Positions 25,837 to 33,906 of a DNA stretch of 64,000 nucleotides are shown in pieces. The stretch spans positions 1 through 64,000 of the forward strand of contig NZ_JAOPHT010000006.1 of assembly GCF_025515305.1 (NCBI RefSeq). Reading direction: 5' to 3'. This stretch comes from Roseicyclus sediminis (GTDB lineage Bacteria; Pseudomonadota; Alphaproteobacteria; Rhodobacterales; Rhodobacteraceae). The stretch's first letter is position 1; each line of letters opens with the position of its first letter. A program made the position numbers and the translations under genes. A model generated the notes under the pieces. It was not told where the DNA came from. It searched no databases and was given only the letters and a program-made list of their open reading frames with translations.

Positions 25837-26322
25837 CTACTCCGCCTCGTTCGCGGGTTTGGCCTGCAGCAGCCCGTAAGTGGCGTCGCCGAGCCTGCCG
25901 TGAAGTTCCAGTTGCGTCTCCAGGAAGTCGATATGCCCTTCCTCGTCGGCGATCAGTTCCTCGAACAACGCCTTCGAGACGTAATCCTTCACGCTTTCGC
26001 AGTGGTCGCGCGCCTCGATGTAGAGATTGCGCGCGTCATGCTCGGCGGCAAGGTCGGATTCCAGGGTCTCCTTGAGGGTCTCGCCGATGCGCAGCGGATC
26101 AAGCTTCTGCAGGTTGGGATGGCCGCCGAGAAAGATGATCCGTTCGATCAGCCTGTCGGCGTGATGCATCTCCTCGACGCTTTCCTCGCGCGACTTGGCC
26201 GCGATCCGGCCGTAGCCCCAGTCTTCCTGCAGGCGGTAGTGCAGCCAGTACTGGCTGACCGCCGTCAACTCGCTGCGCAATGCCGCGTTGAGGTACTCGA
26301 TGACCTTTTCATCACCCTTCAT
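25837..26322 (-). CDS. bfr: Bacterioferritin
   Basis: A 161-residue iron-storage protein that assembles into 24-mers with haem between subunits. Ferroxidase ligands are visible: Glu in [32 protein letters not shown] (Glu and His with the haem-binding Met between them), and [20 protein letters not shown]. The start overlaps the end of bfd by 11 bases, so the two are one transcript. Expression is likely iron-regulated; an inverted repeat lies in front of bfd. Confidence 0.95.
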   Translation of the reverse strand: MKGDEKVIEYLNAALRSELTAVSQYWLHYRLQEDWGYGRIAAKSREESVEEMHHADRLIERIIFLGGHPNLQKLDPLRIGETLKETLESDLAAEHDARNLYIEARDHCESVKDYVSKALFEELIADEEGHIDFLETQLELHGRLGDATYGLLQAKPANEAE

Positions 26323-26563
26323 GTCTACGTCCTTTTGTCGTGCGTCTGCGAAGTCCACACAATTCGGATGGGACTTCAAGGCTTGAACTCGCGGCCATCG
26401 TCGCCATGAAAAGCGGGAGGCAGCCGCCGCAATCCGCCTTCTTGCCGAGCGCACGGTAGACCTTTCCGGGCGTGATGATCGTGTCCGGATCGGCGGCGCG
26501 CATCCAGTCGATCGCCGATCGGATCTCGTGGTCGCTGATGTTCGTGCAGTGGCAGACGATCAT
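26312..26563 (-). CDS. bfd: Bacterioferritin-associated ferredoxin
   Basis: An 83-residue BFD-like [2Fe-2S] protein. The cluster ligands are MIVCHC at the N-terminus and the [10 protein letters not shown] motif near residue 50, giving the CxC...CxxC spacing of Bfd. Bfd reduces the bacterioferritin core to release iron. The tail after the cluster (about 30 residues, Arg-rich) is longer than in E. coli Bfd and is read through the overlap with bfr, so its relevance is uncertain. Confidence 0.9.
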   Translation of the reverse strand: MIVCHCTNISDHEIRSAIDWMRAADPDTIITPGKVYRALGKKADCGGCLPLFMATMAASSSLEVPSELCGLRRRTTKGRRHEG

Positions 26564-26656
26564 CGGATCACATCCGGCAAGACGGTCGCGGCAGGGCGGC
26601 GGGGGGATGGCGTGGAAGGCAATTCTCTCGGGCTCCGGCGTATTGCCCGAAAGTCT

Positions 26657-26697
26657 GACAAAAACGCTCAGCCAAGTCAATTCAGAGTATTTTTGTC
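26657..26697. promoter_or_regulatory. Inverted repeat upstream of bfd-bfr
   Basis: GACAAAAA (26657-26664) and TTTTTGTC (26690-26697) are perfect inverted copies 25 bases apart. Between them the minus strand carries TTGACT, which could serve as a -35 box. The AT-rich stretch stands out against its surroundings and is about 95 bases upstream of the bfd start. An iron-responsive regulator such as Irr or an IscR-type protein is plausible but I cannot match a known consensus. Confidence 0.4.
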
Positions 26698-26736
26698 GGA
26701 CACCATGCCGCGGCAACCGCCATCATCCGGCCGCGC

Positions 26737-27006
26737 CTACTTGAGCTGGCTGTCCTTCGACCCGCGACGATTGAACCCGCCCCGGTTCACGGGCCGCGCA
26801 TCACGCTCGGAGGCGCAATCGACGCACAGCTTGACCCCGGGGATTGCCAGTCGCCGTGCCTCGGGAATGGGCTCCTCGCAGTCGGCGCAGTTGGCGAGGC
26901 TCTCGCCTTTCGGGCCAGGGCGCGCCCGCAGACGGGCAAGTTCGTCCTGGATCGAGGCTTCGATCTGCTCTTCGACCGCGCCGTCCTTCGCCCAGCCACC
27001 GGCCAT
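26737..27006 (-). CDS. DksA/TraR-type C4 zinc-finger protein
   Basis: An 89-residue protein with a C4 zinc finger of the DksA/TraR type: CADCEEPIPEARRLAIPGV then CVDC (about residues 42-63). The N-terminal helix GAVEEQIEASIQDELARLRA is much shorter than the DksA coiled coil and lacks its tip. Such short forms are common in alphaproteobacteria and may bind RNA polymerase weakly or act elsewhere. It is preceded by the CDGSH gene on the same strand. Confidence 0.85.
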   Translation of the reverse strand: MAGGWAKDGAVEEQIEASIQDELARLRARPGPKGESLANCADCEEPIPEARRLAIPGVKLCVDCASERDARPVNRGGFNRRGSKDSQLK

Positions 27007-27086
27007 TCGTGCCTCCATCGCGACGCCGGGCCTGTCCCGGCGCCATGATGCTGCTTGGCCGGCGGCGTCGGATCAAGCCCCCGCGC

Positions 27087-27332
27087 TCAGAGCCGGTTGT
27101 GCGACCCGTCGCAGAGAGGCTGATTCTGGCTCGCCTTGCAGCCGCAGAAGAAGGCGCGTCCGTCCTTCTCGGCGGTCCATTTCTGGGGCTGGAACGCGGT
27201 CCCCTTGTGGGATCCGTCGCAGAACGGCTGGTTCTGCGAGCGCCCGCAGGCGCACCAGAAATAGGTCTTCCCCTCCGTCACCTCGACGGGAAAGGGGCCT
27301 TTCTGGGCAATGATCGGGGTCTCGTCGGACAT
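27087..27332 (-). CDS. CDGSH iron-sulfur domain protein
   Basis: An 81-residue protein with two CDGSH zinc-finger-like motifs, [20 protein letters not shown] and [20 protein letters not shown]. Each provides three Cys and one His to a [2Fe-2S] cluster as in mitoNEET-type proteins. Tandem bacterial members are probably redox or iron-sulfur transfer proteins. It sits between a DUF4389 protein and the DksA-like protein, near bfd-bfr, all on the same strand. Confidence 0.93.
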   Translation of the reverse strand: MSDETPIIAQKGPFPVEVTEGKTYFWCACGRSQNQPFCDGSHKGTAFQPQKWTAEKDGRAFFCGCKASQNQPLCDGSHNRL

Positions 27333-27389
27333 CTGGCTGCTCCTTGGCTCGATGGGTTTCGGGCCAAGATGGGGCGGCGTCCGCCCCAG

Positions 27390-27698
27390 TCAATCGAGGT
27401 CGGTCCAGGGCCAGGGTTTGACGTCGGACGCGGCCGACTGGTAGCGGGCGGCCTTGGCCATCCATATCCCCAGATCGGTGCCGAAATCAGCAAGCCGCGC
27501 GTTCCGGTCGCCATTGTTCACCAACATGATGACGAACTGCACCACGGTCAGAACGGTCAGCACGGTCTGCGCGATCGACAGCATGAATGCGATCAGCAGC
27601 ACGTGGATCAACCGCATGCCGAGGTTTTCACGATCCGGGGTCGACGGCTGTTCTCCGTTGACCCGGCCTTCGAGGTTCTCGTCGTCGTTCCGGGGCAT
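27390..27698 (-). CDS. DUF4389 family membrane protein
   Basis: A 102-residue inner-membrane protein with one long hydrophobic stretch (about 30-60, LIHVLLIAFMLSIAQTVLTVLTVVQFVIML). It is followed by the DUF4389-like NARLADFGTDLGIWMAKAARYQSA and a C-terminal PWPWTDL. Function unknown. A hydrophilic N-tail of about 28 residues precedes the membrane part. It lies 35 bases downstream of the Gfo/Idh/MocA gene and 57 bases before the CDGSH gene. Confidence 0.85.
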   Translation of the reverse strand: MPRNDDENLEGRVNGEQPSTPDRENLGMRLIHVLLIAFMLSIAQTVLTVLTVVQFVIMLVNNGDRNARLADFGTDLGIWMAKAARYQSAASDVKPWPWTDLD

Positions 27699-27733
27699 CT
27701 GCCACCTCCCCCGCCTGTCGCTGCGGCCGCACT

Positions 27734-28711
27734 CTAGCCCGGCGCGCCGAGCCTGTCGAACACCGCGTCGATGACCGCCTGCGTCCCGCGCGACTGTTCC
27801 AGGGGCATCGGATAGGACGCCCCGTCGAGCAGGGTCGCGGCGACGGCCTCGACCTGGGCGGCGTACTGGCGCGCCTCGGGGAAACGCAGGATCACGTCAT
27901 CCGCCCCCTCCCGGCGAAGGTGCAGGTCGGCCTGACCGTATTGCCCCGCATTGAACGGCGCGCGCACCACGAGCCAGCCTTCGTCGCCCTCGAAGACCAT
28001 TTCCTGCCGCTTCGTCGTCCGCATCGAGACATGGAAGGAGAAGCGCACCTCGCCCGCCTGTGCCTGAACCCAGGTGGAGGCGTCGACCCCGTCCTCCCAG
28101 AGCGCCTCGGCGCCGGTCACGTCCGGCTCCAGCCCGGTGGCGAGGCGGAAGGCCCCGATCGGGTAGACGCCGATATCGCGCAGCGCCCCGCCGGCAAGGT
28201 CGGCGCTGTTGCGGACATTCGCCGGATCGCTGAGGCCGTAGGTGAAGACGCCGGTCACTGTATGCAGCCGCCCGATCCCGCCGCCCGCCACGATCTCTCG
28301 CGCGCGGGTCCATTGCGGATGGTGGGCGGGCATCCAGGCTTCGGCGATGAAGACGCCGGTCTCGTCGCGGAGCGCGATGAGGCGGTCGATGTCGGCCACC
28401 GTCAGGCCGATCGGCTTCTCGCAGAGCACCGCCTTGCCCGCGCGCGCGGCCTTTTCGGTCCATTCGACGTGGAGCGCGTTCGGAAGCGGCACGTAGACCG
28501 CGTCGATCTCAGGATCGGCCAGAAGTGCTTCGTAGCTTTCGTGGACCCTGAGATCCGGGGCGAAGGCGGCGAAAGGCGCGGCTTTCGATGCATCACGGGT
28601 GGCGAGTGCCGCGAGACGCGAACGTTGGGCCTCGTGGATGGCGGGGGCCATCGTCTTGCGGGCGAAGCCCGACGCGCCGAGGACGCCCCAGTTCACTGTT
28701 TTCCTGTCCAT
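27734..28711 (-). CDS. Gfo/Idh/MocA family oxidoreductase
   Basis: A 325-residue NAD(P)-dependent oxidoreductase. The Rossmann fold begins VNWGVLGASGFARKTMAPAIH, and the EKPIGLT motif near residue 95 contains the catalytic-site Lys of this family. The C-terminal substrate domain has AGGALRDIGVYPIGAFRLATG, typical of trans-1,2-dihydrobenzene-1,2-diol dehydrogenase-like or sugar dehydrogenases. The substrate is probably a sugar or related polyol. It starts 57 bases after the rpoH terminator region, so it has its own transcript. Confidence 0.9.
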   Translation of the reverse strand: MDRKTVNWGVLGASGFARKTMAPAIHEAQRSRLAALATRDASKAAPFAAFAPDLRVHESYEALLADPEIDAVYVPLPNALHVEWTEKAARAGKAVLCEKPIGLTVADIDRLIALRDETGVFIAEAWMPAHHPQWTRAREIVAGGGIGRLHTVTGVFTYGLSDPANVRNSADLAGGALRDIGVYPIGAFRLATGLEPDVTGAEALWEDGVDASTWVQAQAGEVRFSFHVSMRTTKRQEMVFEGDEGWLVVRAPFNAGQYGQADLHLRREGADDVILRFPEARQYAAQVEAVAATLLDGASYPMPLEQSRGTQAVIDAVFDRLGAPG

Positions 28712-28772
28712 GGCCCTGCAATAACGCCCGGCGACCCGCACCGAAAGCCCCGCTGAAGGACCGGCAAACGAA

Positions 28773-28807
28773 AACCGGCCGCGCGTCTTGGGCCCGCGCG
28801 GCCGGTT
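28773..28807 (-). terminator. Rho-independent terminator of rpoH
   Basis: On the minus strand, AACCGGCCGCGCG and CGCGCGGCCGGTT pair into a 13-bp GC-rich stem with a 9-base loop, followed by TTTTCGTTT. It begins 21 bases after the rpoH stop. Confidence 0.85.
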
Positions 28808-28828
28808 CATCGATCTGGCTAGGCGCAA

Positions 28829-29725
28829 TCAGGCGCGGGCCAGCATCCCGTGTTCCTTCGCAAGCTCGCGCATGCGCTTCTGCAGCTTCTCGAAGGCGCG
28901 CACCTCGATCTGGCGGATACGCTCGCGGCTGACGTTGTAGACGCCCGAAAGCTCCTCCAGCGTCACCGGGCTTTCCTCCAGCCGGCGTTGGGTGAGGATG
29001 TCGCGCTCGCGTTCGTTCAGAACGTCCATCGCCTGCTCCATCAGGGCGATACGCTGGGTGTACTCGTCCCGCTCGGCATAGGCCTCGGCCTGGTTGGCAT
29101 CCTCGTCCTCGAGCCAGTCCTGCCATTGGGTGGAGCTGTCGTCCTCGGAGCCGACCGTGGCGTTGAGCGAGGCATCGCCGCCCGACAGCCGCCGGTTCAT
29201 CGAGATCACTTCGTCCTCGGTCACGCCGAGATCGTGGGCGATGCGCGCGACGTTCTCGGGACGCAGGTCCCCGTCCTCGAGCGCGCCGATCCGTGCCTTG
29301 GCCTTGCGCAGGTTGAAGAAGAGCTTCTTCTGCGCAGACGTCGTGCCGAGTTTCACGAGGCTCCACGAGCGCAGGATGTACTCCTGGATCGCGGCGCGGA
29401 TCCACCACATGGCATAGGTCGCGAGGCGGAAGCCCTTCTCGGGATCGAACCGCTTGACGGCCTGCATGAGGCCCACGTTCGCCTCCGAGATGACCTCGGC
29501 CTGCGGCAGGCCGTAGCCACGGTAGCCCATGGCGATCTTGGCCGCGAGACGCAGGTGGCTCGTCACCAGTTGGTGCGCCGCCTCGGTGTCCTGGTCCTCG
29601 ACCCAGCGCTTGGCGAGCATGTATTCCTGCTCGGGCTCAAGCATCGGGAACTTCCGGATCTCCTGGAGATACCGGTTCAGGCCCTGCTCCGGGGACGGTG
29701 CTGGAAGATTGGCGTAGGTGCTCAT
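28829..29725 (-). CDS. rpoH: RNA polymerase sigma-32 factor
   Basis: A 298-residue heat-shock sigma factor. Region 2 contains LRLAAKIAMGYRGYGLPQAEVISEANVGLMQAVKRFDP and the promoter-melting ATYAMWWIRAAIQEYILRSWSLVK. The RpoH box QKKLFFNLRK is intact at about 133-142. Region 4 has VTLEELSGVYNVSRERIRQIEVRAFEKL. It directs transcription of chaperone and protease genes. A GGGGGTGAAGAC stretch precedes the ATG. A sigma-70-like promoter is visible 50-77 bases upstream and a strong terminator follows. rluD lies upstream on the same strand. Confidence 0.97.
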   Translation of the reverse strand: MSTYANLPAPSPEQGLNRYLQEIRKFPMLEPEQEYMLAKRWVEDQDTEAAHQLVTSHLRLAAKIAMGYRGYGLPQAEVISEANVGLMQAVKRFDPEKGFRLATYAMWWIRAAIQEYILRSWSLVKLGTTSAQKKLFFNLRKAKARIGALEDGDLRPENVARIAHDLGVTEDEVISMNRRLSGGDASLNATVGSEDDSSTQWQDWLEDEDANQAEAYAERDEYTQRIALMEQAMDVLNERERDILTQRRLEESPVTLEELSGVYNVSRERIRQIEVRAFEKLQKRMRELAKEHGMLARA

Positions 29726-29773
29726 GTCTTCACCCCCCTTTTCGATACGCGCCCTGATCGGCGCCGTTAGCCC

Positions 29774-29802
29774 ATATGTAAACTTGATTAACTTTTCGTC
29801 AA
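29774..29802 (-). promoter_or_regulatory. Sigma-70-type promoter of rpoH
   Basis: On the minus strand TTGACG (29802-29797) is followed after 16 bases by TACATA (29780-29775), in an unusually AT-rich patch 50-77 bases before the rpoH start. An imperfect inverted repeat (AACTGGACCG-TT-CGGTTCAGTT, 29809-29830) lies just upstream of the -35 box and might bind a regulator or mark the 3' end of rluD. Confidence 0.7.
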
Positions 29803-29896
29803 GACCACAACTGGACCGTTCGGTTCAGTTTTATGCATCCTCACTGGGCGAACATCAATCCATATTTCCGATTGGTAACGTGCAAGTGTGCACATG

Positions 29897-30925
29897 TTAC
29901 GCAGCCGCCGCGCGCAGCGCTTCGAGGAGTTCGGCCATGTCTTCGGGCAGCGGCGCGGCGAATCGCAGGGCCTCGCCCGTGGCCGGGTGAACGAAGCCCA
30001 GCGTCGCGGCGTGCAGCGCCTGCCGGGTAAAGGCAGCGACCATCGCGGCCGCAGGCCCCAGCGCCTTTTCCGAGACGCGCCGGCGGCCGCCATAGACCGG
30101 ATCGCCGATCAGACCATGGCCGATATGGGCCATGTGAACGCGGATCTGGTGGGTGCGCCCGGTCTCAAGCCGGCAGGACACCCGCGCGGCCGATCCCGCG
30201 AAGTTCTCCTCGACGCGCAGATGCGTGACCGCGTGACGTCCGCCCTGGAACAGAACGGCCTGACGCTGCCGGTCTGTCTTGTGCCGGGCGAGCTGCGTGG
30301 TGATCCGTATGGTTCCGTCCGATGTCACGTGAACCCCGCGCACACCGCGCAGCCGGGGGTCCGCCAGATTCGGAACACCGTGGCAGAGCGCCTGGTATTC
30401 CCGCTCGATCGAGTGGTCGGCGAACTGCGCCGCCAGCCCATGATGCGCGCGGTCGGACTTCGCCACGACCAGCAATCCGCTGGTGTCCTTGTCGATTCGG
30501 TGCACGATGCCGGGCCGCTTCTCGCCGCCGATACCCGAGAGGTCGTCGCCGAAGTGGTGCAGGAGCGCGTTGACGAGCGTTCCCTCGGGCGAACCCGGCG
30601 CGGGATGGACAACCATGCCTGCGGGCTTGTTGACCACCACGAGGTCGGCGTCCTCGAACAGGATGTCGAGCGGGATATCCTCGGGCTGCGTCGCGACCTC
30701 GACGGCCTCTTCCACCGTGATCTCGACCGCGTCGTCCTCGGACAGCTTCGCGCGGGCATCCGTCACGACCACGCCGTTGACCTTCACCGCACCCGCCTCG
30801 ATCAGGCGGGCGAGGCGCGAGCGGCTGAGGCTCTCCTCCTCTGGCACGTCGCGGCCCAGTGCCTTATCAAGGCGCGGCGCCGGGTCGGGACCGATCCGGA
30901 AGGAAACGAGGCGGGTGCGCGGCAT
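29897..30925 (-). CDS. rluD: RluA/RluD family 23S rRNA pseudouridine synthase
   Basis: A 342-residue enzyme with an N-terminal S4 RNA-binding domain (about 16-75, [10 protein letters not shown]... [18 protein letters not shown]) and a pseudouridine synthase domain with the catalytic loop [19 protein letters not shown] (Asp at about 147). The later [28 protein letters not shown] motif is also intact. RluD modifies helix 69 of 23S rRNA; RluC-like activity cannot be excluded. The Met at 30925 overlaps by two bases, as CATG, the start of the divergent DUF6476-like gene. The shared start region means their promoters must lie inside each other's coding sequence. Confidence 0.93.
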   Translation of the reverse strand: MPRTRLVSFRIGPDPAPRLDKALGRDVPEEESLSRSRLARLIEAGAVKVNGVVVTDARAKLSEDDAVEITVEEAVEVATQPEDIPLDILFEDADLVVVNKPAGMVVHPAPGSPEGTLVNALLHHFGDDLSGIGGEKRPGIVHRIDKDTSGLLVVAKSDRAHHGLAAQFADHSIEREYQALCHGVPNLADPRLRGVRGVHVTSDGTIRITTQLARHKTDRQRQAVLFQGGRHAVTHLRVEENFAGSAARVSCRLETGRTHQIRVHMAHIGHGLIGDPVYGGRRRVSEKALGPAAAMVAAFTRQALHAATLGFVHPATGEALRFAAPLPEDMAELLEALRAAAA

Positions 30926-31244
30926 GAACGAGGCTCCGAGGGATGAGGCGGGCACGGAACTGCCCCGCGACCTGCGTTTCCTTAAGACGCTGGTGACGGT
31001 GCTGACCGTGGCGATGATCGCCGGGGTCATAACGATCACCGCGCTGCTTGTCATCCGGCTGAACGCCGGCGACGGCGAAACGGTGCTGGTCGATCCGGGG
31101 ATGTTCCCGCTGCCCCAGGGCGTCGGCGTGGTGGGTTTCAGCGTCGTCGAGGGCTTGACCGTGATCGTCGGCGACGACCGCGTGATCCGGGTCTTTGACA
31201 GCGAAGGCCGGAACCTCGTTCAGGAGATCGAACTGCCGCGGTGA
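30924..31244 (+). CDS. DUF6476-like membrane protein
   Basis: A 106-residue protein with a short cytoplasmic N-tail ([14 protein letters not shown]), one membrane helix (about 23-48) and an exported beta-rich domain ([37 protein letters not shown]). This matches the pattern I associate with DUF6476 of Rhodobacteraceae. Its start overlaps that of divergent rluD. Its stop is 4 bases from the 3' end of the convergent tRNA-His. Function unknown. Confidence 0.8.
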   Translation: MNEAPRDEAGTELPRDLRFLKTLVTVLTVAMIAGVITITALLVIRLNAGDGETVLVDPGMFPLPQGVGVVGFSVVEGLTVIVGDDRVIRVFDSEGRNLVQEIELPR

Positions 31245-31248
31245 GAGG

Positions 31249-31325
31249 TGGTACCGCCTCCCCGGCTTGAACGGGGGACCTCTGGATCCACAATCCAGCG
31301 CTCTAACCAACTGAGCTAAGGCGGC
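31249..31325 (-). tRNA. tRNA-His (GTG anticodon), CCA encoded
   Basis: The minus strand folds into a standard cloverleaf: acceptor GCCGCCT with AGGCGGT, D arm with AGCTCAGTTGGTTAGAGC, anticodon arm CTGGA-TTGTGGA-TCCAG giving anticodon GTG, and T arm with GTTCAA. The 3' end is A73 followed by CCA (31251-31249). The base before position 1 is T, not G, and the first pair is G1-U72. Loss of G-1 with A73 is a known trait of a large alphaproteobacterial clade. Confidence 0.97.
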
Positions 31326-31405
31326 ACTGGCGGGCGGGATAGCGCCGGAGAACGCCGATTGCAAGAGGGTCGGACGGCGATGTCCCCTGTCCGGGCGGCC
31401 GCGGC

Positions 31406-31472
31406 GGGGGGCGTTTCCCCCAAGGAAAACGGCCCGGAAAACGCGCGTTTTCCGCGCGATCTAGAGATCGCG
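31406..31472. repeat. Three adjacent palindromes behind tRNA-His and a GNAT gene
   Basis: GGGGGG-CGTTT-CCCCC (31406-31421), GGAAAACGCGCGTTTTCC (31436-31453, a perfect 18-base palindrome) and CGCGATCT-AG-AGATCGCG (31455-31472, overlapping the GNAT stop) stand within 67 bases. They lie between the upstream side of tRNA-His and the 3' end of the GNAT gene. They may terminate the GNAT transcript. Confidence 0.5.
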
Positions 31473-31958
31473 TTCCCAGACCTGTTCGACAAGGTCGACA
31501 CCGAAGGAGTGCACAGGCTCGGAACGCACGCAGGCAAACCCGTTCTTCGCATAAAGCGCACAGGCCGCGCGATGGCTCTCGTGGGTCCAGAGCGTCATGC
31601 GCGCGTATCCGGCGGACCGCGCGAAATCGAGGCAGGTATCGAGCAGGCGCTGCCCGAGGCCTAGGCCCCGTGCCTCGGGTTCGAGCAGGAACAGCCGCAG
31701 CTTAGCGAGGCGGGGTCGGGGCCCCGCGACGCAGAAGATCGATCCCAATCGCCTGTCGCCCGCGCGCGCGATCCAGCCGCGCTCCCGCGTCGGGTCGTGA
31801 CCGTCGAGAAAATCGGCGAGGATGCGCGCGACGAGCGGCTCGAAACTCGCGTCGAAGCCTTCCTCGGCCGCGTAAAGCTCGCCGTGGCGCATGGTCAGCC
31901 AACCGGCATCGCCGATCCGCAGATCGTCGAGCACCACGTCGCTTGCGGAAATCTCCAT
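31461..31958 (-). CDS. GNAT family N-acetyltransferase
   Basis: A 165-residue acetyltransferase: a divergent N-terminal part (LRIGDAGWLTMRHGELYAAEEGFD) and a clear acetyl-CoA-binding core LRLFLLEPEARGLGLGQRLLDTCLDFARSAGY (about 87-118) with ALYAKNGFACV near the C-terminus. The GELYAAEEGFD segment is typical of GNAT domains attached to MarR regulators. Here the MarR part is absent, so it is a stand-alone enzyme. Substrate unknown. Divergent from the DUF6324-like gene. Confidence 0.88.
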   Translation of the reverse strand: MEISASDVVLDDLRIGDAGWLTMRHGELYAAEEGFDASFEPLVARILADFLDGHDPTRERGWIARAGDRRLGSIFCVAGPRPRLAKLRLFLLEPEARGLGLGQRLLDTCLDFARSAGYARMTLWTHESHRAACALYAKNGFACVRSEPVHSFGVDLVEQVWERDL

Positions 31959-31997
31959 CAGCGGCTACCTCCGCCCACAGGTTTGGAGGCATCGCCC

Positions 31998-32192
31998 ATG
32001 GGCATCAACAGCGAAAGCGAAGTGGCGGCCAATCTGCAGATCGGGCCGACGAGCCTGGGCATGGTCAGGATCTATGTCGAGGGGGACGGCATCGACCTGC
32101 CGCTCGATTTCGATCCCGAGGAGGCCGAGGAAATCGCCGAGGAACTGCGCGCCGCGGCAGCCGCCGCGCGAAAGCTCTCGAAAAAGCGCTGA
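31998..32192 (+). CDS. DUF6324-like small protein
   Basis: A 64-residue acidic cytoplasmic protein: LQIGPTSLGMVRIYVEGDGIDLPLDFDPEEAEEIAEELRAAA, a short beta-hairpin followed by a helix. I recognise the pattern as a small family common in Rhodobacteraceae (DUF6324) but with no known role. GGAGG at 31985-31989 is well placed for the ATG at 31998. It is divergent from the GNAT gene. Confidence 0.82.
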   Translation: MGINSESEVAANLQIGPTSLGMVRIYVEGDGIDLPLDFDPEEAEEIAEELRAAAAAARKLSKKR

Positions 32193-32274
32193 GAGCGCCG
32201 AGACGCGGCCTCCCTCGACGCGGAGTTGACGAGCATCAAGGCGCCCGGACGGGACCGCGCGCAGGCTCGCCGGG

Positions 32275-33462
32275 ATGGATGACCCCGCGCTCCTCTTCGT
32301 GACCCTCGGCTCGCTGTTCCTTGCCGGGCTCGCGGCCGACACGCTGGGCCGTCGCACGCGCCTGCCGCGCGTCACCCTTCTTCTGCTGATCGGGATCGTT
32401 GCGGGCCCCACGGGTCTCGGCCTCGTGCCCGAAGGTGCCGACGGATGGTTCGAGCTGATCTCGACGGCGGCGCTTGCGCTGGTGGCGTTCCTGCTGGGCA
32501 ACGCCTTGACCGTCGAGAAACTGGCGGCGCACGGGCGCGAGATCCTTTTGGTGACCGTCGCGATCGTCGGCGCGACGCTCCTGGTCATGACTTTGGGGCT
32601 GGTAGCGCTCGGCCTGGCGCCCGGGCTCGCGTTGATCCTGGCATCCATCGGCACCGCGACGGCACCTGCGGCCACGACGGACATCCTCGCGCAGGCGCGC
32701 GCCTCCGGACCCTTCGCCGACCGGATCCGGGGAATCGTGGCCGTGGACGACGCCTGGGGGCTGATCGTCTTCAGCCTCGCGCTGGTGATTGTCGGGGCCG
32801 ATGGGGGCGAAGGAGCGGCCCCGCTGCTCCGCGCCGCCCTCGAGATCGGCGGGGCGCTGGCGGTCGGGCTCGCCACGGGCCTGCCCGGCGCCTACCTGAC
32901 GGGCCGCCTCTCGCCGGGCGAACCGCTCCAGTCCGAGGCACTCGGGCTCGTCTTCCTGACGGCGGGGCTGGCGGCATGGCTCGGCGTGTCGACGCTGCTG
33001 GCGGGGATTACGGCAGGCGCCGTCGTCGCAAACTTCGCCCGTCACCACGAGCGCGCCTTTCACGAGATCGAGCACGTGGAGTGGCCCTTCATGCTGCTTT
33101 TCTTCCTGATGGCCGGGGCGGCGCTGGAAATCGAACGGCTGCCCGAGCTTGGGCTCACCGGCCTTGCCTATGTCTTCCTGCGGACGCTCGCGCGGCTGAT
33201 CGGCGGCTGGGTCGGCGCGCGGATGGCCCGGCTGCCTCGCGCGGAGCGGCGTTGGATGGGCCCTGCGCTCCTGCCGCAGGCGGGGGTCGCGGTGGGGATG
33301 GCCCTGGTCGCGGGGGAGGCCTTCCCCGAGTGGCGGGACACGATCGTGACGCTGACGGTCGGCACCACTGTGCTGTTCGAACTGATCGGCCCACCCGCGA
33401 CGATGCTGGCGCTGTCCCGCGTCAAGGCTCAGAGCGAGGCGCCCGGGTCGCGCATCACCTGA
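32275..33462 (+). CDS. CPA2-type cation:proton antiporter
   Basis: A 395-residue inner-membrane protein with about 12 hydrophobic segments, matching the Na+/H+ exchanger (KefB/CPA2) transporter domain alone. It carries LPRVTLLLLIGIVAGPTGLGLVP in the first helices, the ion-site region ATAPAATTDILAQ...IVAVDDAWGLIVF with an Asp-Asp pair (about 160), and no C-terminal TrkA-N domain. It would exchange Na+ or K+ for protons. The 3' end overlaps convergent mmcB by 34 bases. Confidence 0.9.
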   Translation: MDDPALLFVTLGSLFLAGLAADTLGRRTRLPRVTLLLLIGIVAGPTGLGLVPEGADGWFELISTAALALVAFLLGNALTVEKLAAHGREILLVTVAIVGATLLVMTLGLVALGLAPGLALILASIGTATAPAATTDILAQARASGPFADRIRGIVAVDDAWGLIVFSLALVIVGADGGEGAAPLLRAALEIGGALAVGLATGLPGAYLTGRLSPGEPLQSEALGLVFLTAGLAAWLGVSTLLAGITAGAVVANFARHHERAFHEIEHVEWPFMLLFFLMAGAALEIERLPELGLTGLAYVFLRTLARLIGGWVGARMARLPRAERRWMGPALLPQAGVAVGMALVAGEAFPEWRDTIVTLTVGTTVLFELIGPPATMLALSRVKAQSEAPGSRIT

Positions 33463-33878
33463 AGCCTCTGCGCGGCGATGCGGGCGAACCGCTGCGTCAC
33501 GGCCTTGCGGCGGGCGCCGGCGAGCTTCGTTTCGGGCCCCATGCGCAGGATCTCGGCGTCGTAGGCATCGGCAATGATGAGGCCAGTGTCATCGGGCAGA
33601 AGCTCGACCGGGAAATCGGCGTCGACGGCCCAGAAATAGCGATCGCCCCAGTCGAGGTATCCGCCCCATTTGCCGTCCGAGGTGAAATCCGCCCGGCTCG
33701 ACTTGCACTCCACGATCCAGAACTCGCCCTTCGGGCTCATCGCCATGACGTCGAGGCGCTTGCCGCGCTCGGGCGTGAATTCTTCCAGCGTGGCGAAGCC
33801 GTGGGTCGCAAGGTGACGGCAGACACCGCGCGCCAGAAGCTGGCCGGGCATGAGCGTCGGAAGTCCGGTCTCAATCAT
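33429..33878 (-). CDS. mmcB: MmcB family DNA repair protein
   Basis: A 149-residue PD-(D/E)XK nuclease-fold protein. Active-site elements are RLDVMAMSPKGEFWIVECKSSRADF (Asp and the ExK of VECKSS, about 43-67), followed by DGKWGGYLDWGDRYFWAVDADFP. MmcB was described in Caulobacter as a damage-inducible protein conferring resistance to mitomycin C and UV. A perfect LexA-type box lies 14 bases in front of the start codon. Overlaps the convergent antiporter gene at its 3' end. Confidence 0.92.
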   Translation of the reverse strand: MIETGLPTLMPGQLLARGVCRHLATHGFATLEEFTPERGKRLDVMAMSPKGEFWIVECKSSRADFTSDGKWGGYLDWGDRYFWAVDADFPVELLPDDTGLIIADAYDAEILRMGPETKLAGARRKAVTQRFARIAAQRLQVMRDPGASL

Positions 33879-33891
33879 GGCAGAGAGATTG

Positions 33892-33906
33892 GAACATTAA
33901 CGGAAC
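33892..33906 (-). promoter_or_regulatory. LexA (SOS) box of mmcB
   Basis: GAAC-ATTAACG-GAAC on the plus strand equals GTTC-N7-GTTC on the mmcB strand, the alphaproteobacterial LexA operator. It is 14 bases upstream of the mmcB ATG, where a bound repressor would cover the promoter or start region. Confidence 0.9.

Noticed and set aside
32226-32239. TTGAC-GAGC-ATCAA, another FNR-like box upstream of the cation/proton antiporter
   Set aside because: It is only 42 bases from the start codon and there is no -10-like hexamer at the right distance on either strand. A start site at -41.5 spacing would fall on the ATG itself. Probably a chance match.
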